Positions 62,760 through 64,000 of a stretch of 64,000 nucleotides of DNA are shown here, piece by piece; positions within the stretch are counted from its first letter, which is position 1, and every line of letters starts with the position of its first letter. This DNA comes from Melioribacter sp. (GTDB lineage: Bacteria; Bacteroidota; Ignavibacteria; Ignavibacteriales; Melioribacteraceae): contig JAOACD010000009.1 of the NCBI GenBank assembly GCA_026417975.1, forward strand, positions 248,001 through 312,000. Reading direction: 5' to 3'. The translations under genes were made by a program, and so were the position numbers. The notes beneath the pieces were generated by a model that saw only the letters and a program-made list of their open reading frames with translations, ran no database searches and was not told where the DNA came from.

Positions 62760-63778
62760 ATACGGGTAAGAAGATTCTTGTTATTCAAACTGCATTTTTG
62801 GGAGATGCAATTTTAACATTACCAATGATTCAAAAACTAAAAGAAAAGTATAATGATTCTATGATAGATGTTCTTTGTATTCCTGCAACTTCTGAAATAT
62901 TTTATCATTCACCTTATGTTAATGAAGTTATTGTCTATGACAAAAAAGGCAAACAAAAATCTTTAATTCATTTAATAAAGCTTGTAAGAAAAATAAGAAA
63001 TGCAAAGTATACAAAAATATATTCACCACATCGCTCATTTAGAACAGCAATTATAATATTATTTTCAAAAGTAAAAGAAACCTATGGATTTGATAATTCG
63101 TCTTTAAGTTTTGTTTATAAGTACAAAGTTCATTACAATAAAAAAAAACATGAAGTCGAAAGAAATCTAAATTTAATTGGGTATGATACTGAAAAAAATA
63201 GTTGGCGAATCTTTCCAGAATTAATTTTTAAAAATGAAATTTCACAAAAGTTTAACAATATAATAAGTGATAAAAAGTTAGCAGCTGTAGCACCTGGCTC
63301 TGTATGGAAAACAAAAATTTATCCTAAGGAATATTACAAGGTTATTATAAAGTTTCTAATAGACACAGGCTATTTTGTTTTGCTAATCGGAGGAGAGCAG
63401 GATAAAGACTTATGCCAAGAATTTTATATGGAATTTAAGAACTCTTCTTATTCATTTGCTGGAATGTTATCTCCAGTTGAAACAATTTCACTATTAAAGA
63501 AAACTTCTTTGTTAATTTGTAACGATAGTGCTCCAACCCATATGGGAATGGCAGCTCGAATTCCTACTTTAACAATTTTTTGTTCAACCGTCCCTGAATT
63601 TGGATTTTATCCATATAATCCTATGAGTGATTTTATATCGTATGATAACTTAAAATGTAAACCTTGTGGTATACATGGCTATAAAAATTGTCCTATTAGA
63701 ACATTTGACTGCGGATATTTATTAAAGCCAGAATACATAATAGAAAAACTTAGAGTAATGATTAATAGAAGAAAATAA
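62747..63778 (+). CDS. waaF: Heptosyltransferase WaaF-like (GT9)
   Basis: A GT-B enzyme of family 9 adding heptose to the LPS inner core. ILVIQTAFLGDAILTLPMIQ is the typical GT9 start, SLIHLIKLVRKIRNAKYTKIYSPHRSFRTA the acceptor domain, and the donor domain contains AAVAPGSVWKTKIYP, FVLLIGG and CNDSAPTHMGMAARIPTLTIFC with the family's conserved S-x-P-x-H. Length 343 is normal. Heptosyltransferase II is the best guess; other core transferases of the same family are possible. Confidence 0.86.
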   Translation: MEILNTGKKILVIQTAFLGDAILTLPMIQKLKEKYNDSMIDVLCIPATSEIFYHSPYVNEVIVYDKKGKQKSLIHLIKLVRKIRNAKYTKIYSPHRSFRTAIIILFSKVKETYGFDNSSLSFVYKYKVHYNKKKHEVERNLNLIGYDTEKNSWRIFPELIFKNEISQKFNNIISDKKLAAVAPGSVWKTKIYPKEYYKVIIKFLIDTGYFVLLIGGEQDKDLCQEFYMEFKNSSYSFAGMLSPVETISLLKKTSLLICNDSAPTHMGMAARIPTLTIFCSTVPEFGFYPYNPMSDFISYDNLKCKPCGIHGYKNCPIRTFDCGYLLKPEYIIEKLRVMINRRK

Positions 63779-63820
63779 GTTTGTAAATTTTTATATTTGG
63801 AGTGTATACAAGGGAGTGAG

Positions 63821-64000
63821 ATGAAATTTTTTAATTTGGATACATTAAAAAAAATTTTTGTAATTATAGCACCAAACATTCCAGACTCGAGCACTAAAAC
63901 CTATAAATTTAGCTTCTTAAGAACTACAGCTTATATTTTAATTTACACCTTTATTTCTTGGCTTGTGTTGATTTTTATTTTATCAATCACGCCTTTGAAA
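63821..64000 (+). CDS. N-terminal fragment of a membrane protein running off the right edge
   Basis: The frame starts at an ATG with AGGGAG four bases upstream and remains open to the last base (60 codons). It begins MKFFNLDTLKKIF and has a hydrophobic segment at about residues 39-57. The arrangement resembles the N-terminus of M23-type peptidases in Bacteroidota (cytoplasmic start, one helix), but too little is visible to assign it. Confidence 0.55.
   Translation, partial: MKFFNLDTLKKIFVIIAPNIPDSSTKTYKFSFLRTTAYILIYTFISWLVLIFILSITPLK

Noticed and set aside
1..64000. CRISPR arrays, insertion sequences, prophage or integrase genes, toxin-antitoxin pairs
   Set aside because: No direct-repeat/spacer pattern, no transposase or integrase motifs and no short paired toxin-type genes were found on reading both strands.

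Overview
The window is strongly AT-rich, densely packed and almost entirely on the + strand. It looks like a chromosome of the Bacteroidota/Chlorobi (FCB) group, most likely an Ignavibacteria-type organism. Evidence for this: a type IX secretion sorting domain at the end of a 1097-residue surface protein, a PorV/PorQ-family outer-membrane protein beside it, a CarboxypepD_reg-TonB receptor, a GWxTD-type protein, a tiny AURKAIP1/COX24-type basic protein, a meso-DAP type MurE and LPS genes (LpxL-like, WaaF-like). Many genes have clear Shine-Dalgarno sequences, unlike typical Bacteroidia. The assignment is an inference from gene content.

Layout. 1-4701: the 3' part of a UvrD/AddA-type helicase-nuclease, a lipoprotein N-acetylmuramoyl-L-alanine amidase, and a CBS-less IMPDH/GMP-reductase family enzyme. 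4703-8839 (- strand): a copper block with CopA ATPase, CopZ chaperone, an AraC-type regulator carrying its own MxCxxC metal-binding domain, and two look-alike single-pass membrane proteins of unknown function. 9066-10283: HU-type protein, zinc-ribbon/TPR membrane protein, a 31-residue basic protein and tRNA-Thr(CGU). 10404-26441: an uninterrupted dcw division and wall cluster (mraZ rsmH ftsL ftsI murE murF mraY murD ftsW murG murC ftsQ ftsA ftsZ) behind a promoter with a repeat array like the MraZ operator; murB and ddl are absent. 26734-42693: an envelope protein, then a Wzx/Wzy-type polysaccharide locus with OPX and Wzz proteins, glycosyltransferases, flippase, polymerase, an LhgO-like oxidoreductase, a phosphoglycosyl transferase, and a GT2 protein fused to a degenerate phosphoglycosyl transferase. 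42694-52555: housekeeping and lipid genes (accA, a YbgC-like thioesterase, a second flippase, a dUTPase with an added two-helix membrane domain, dnaE, a FabL/FabI-like reductase, an acyl-CoA dehydrogenase, thioredoxin). 52906-60368: a three-gene surface module (TonB-type receptor, T9SS cargo, PorV/PorQ-like protein) closed by a strong terminator. 60507-end: GWxTD protein, LpxL-like acyltransferase, WaaF-like heptosyltransferase and the start of a membrane protein.

Most of the window is envelope construction: peptidoglycan precursors and division, polysaccharide assembly and export, lipid A/core synthesis, and T9SS-linked surface display. The least conventional items are the membrane-anchored dUTPase, the GT2-degenerate PGT fusion, the metal-domain AraC regulator with its paired unknown membrane proteins, and the miniature ribosomal-type gene directly in front of a tRNA. 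No CRISPR array, insertion sequence, prophage or rRNA was seen.
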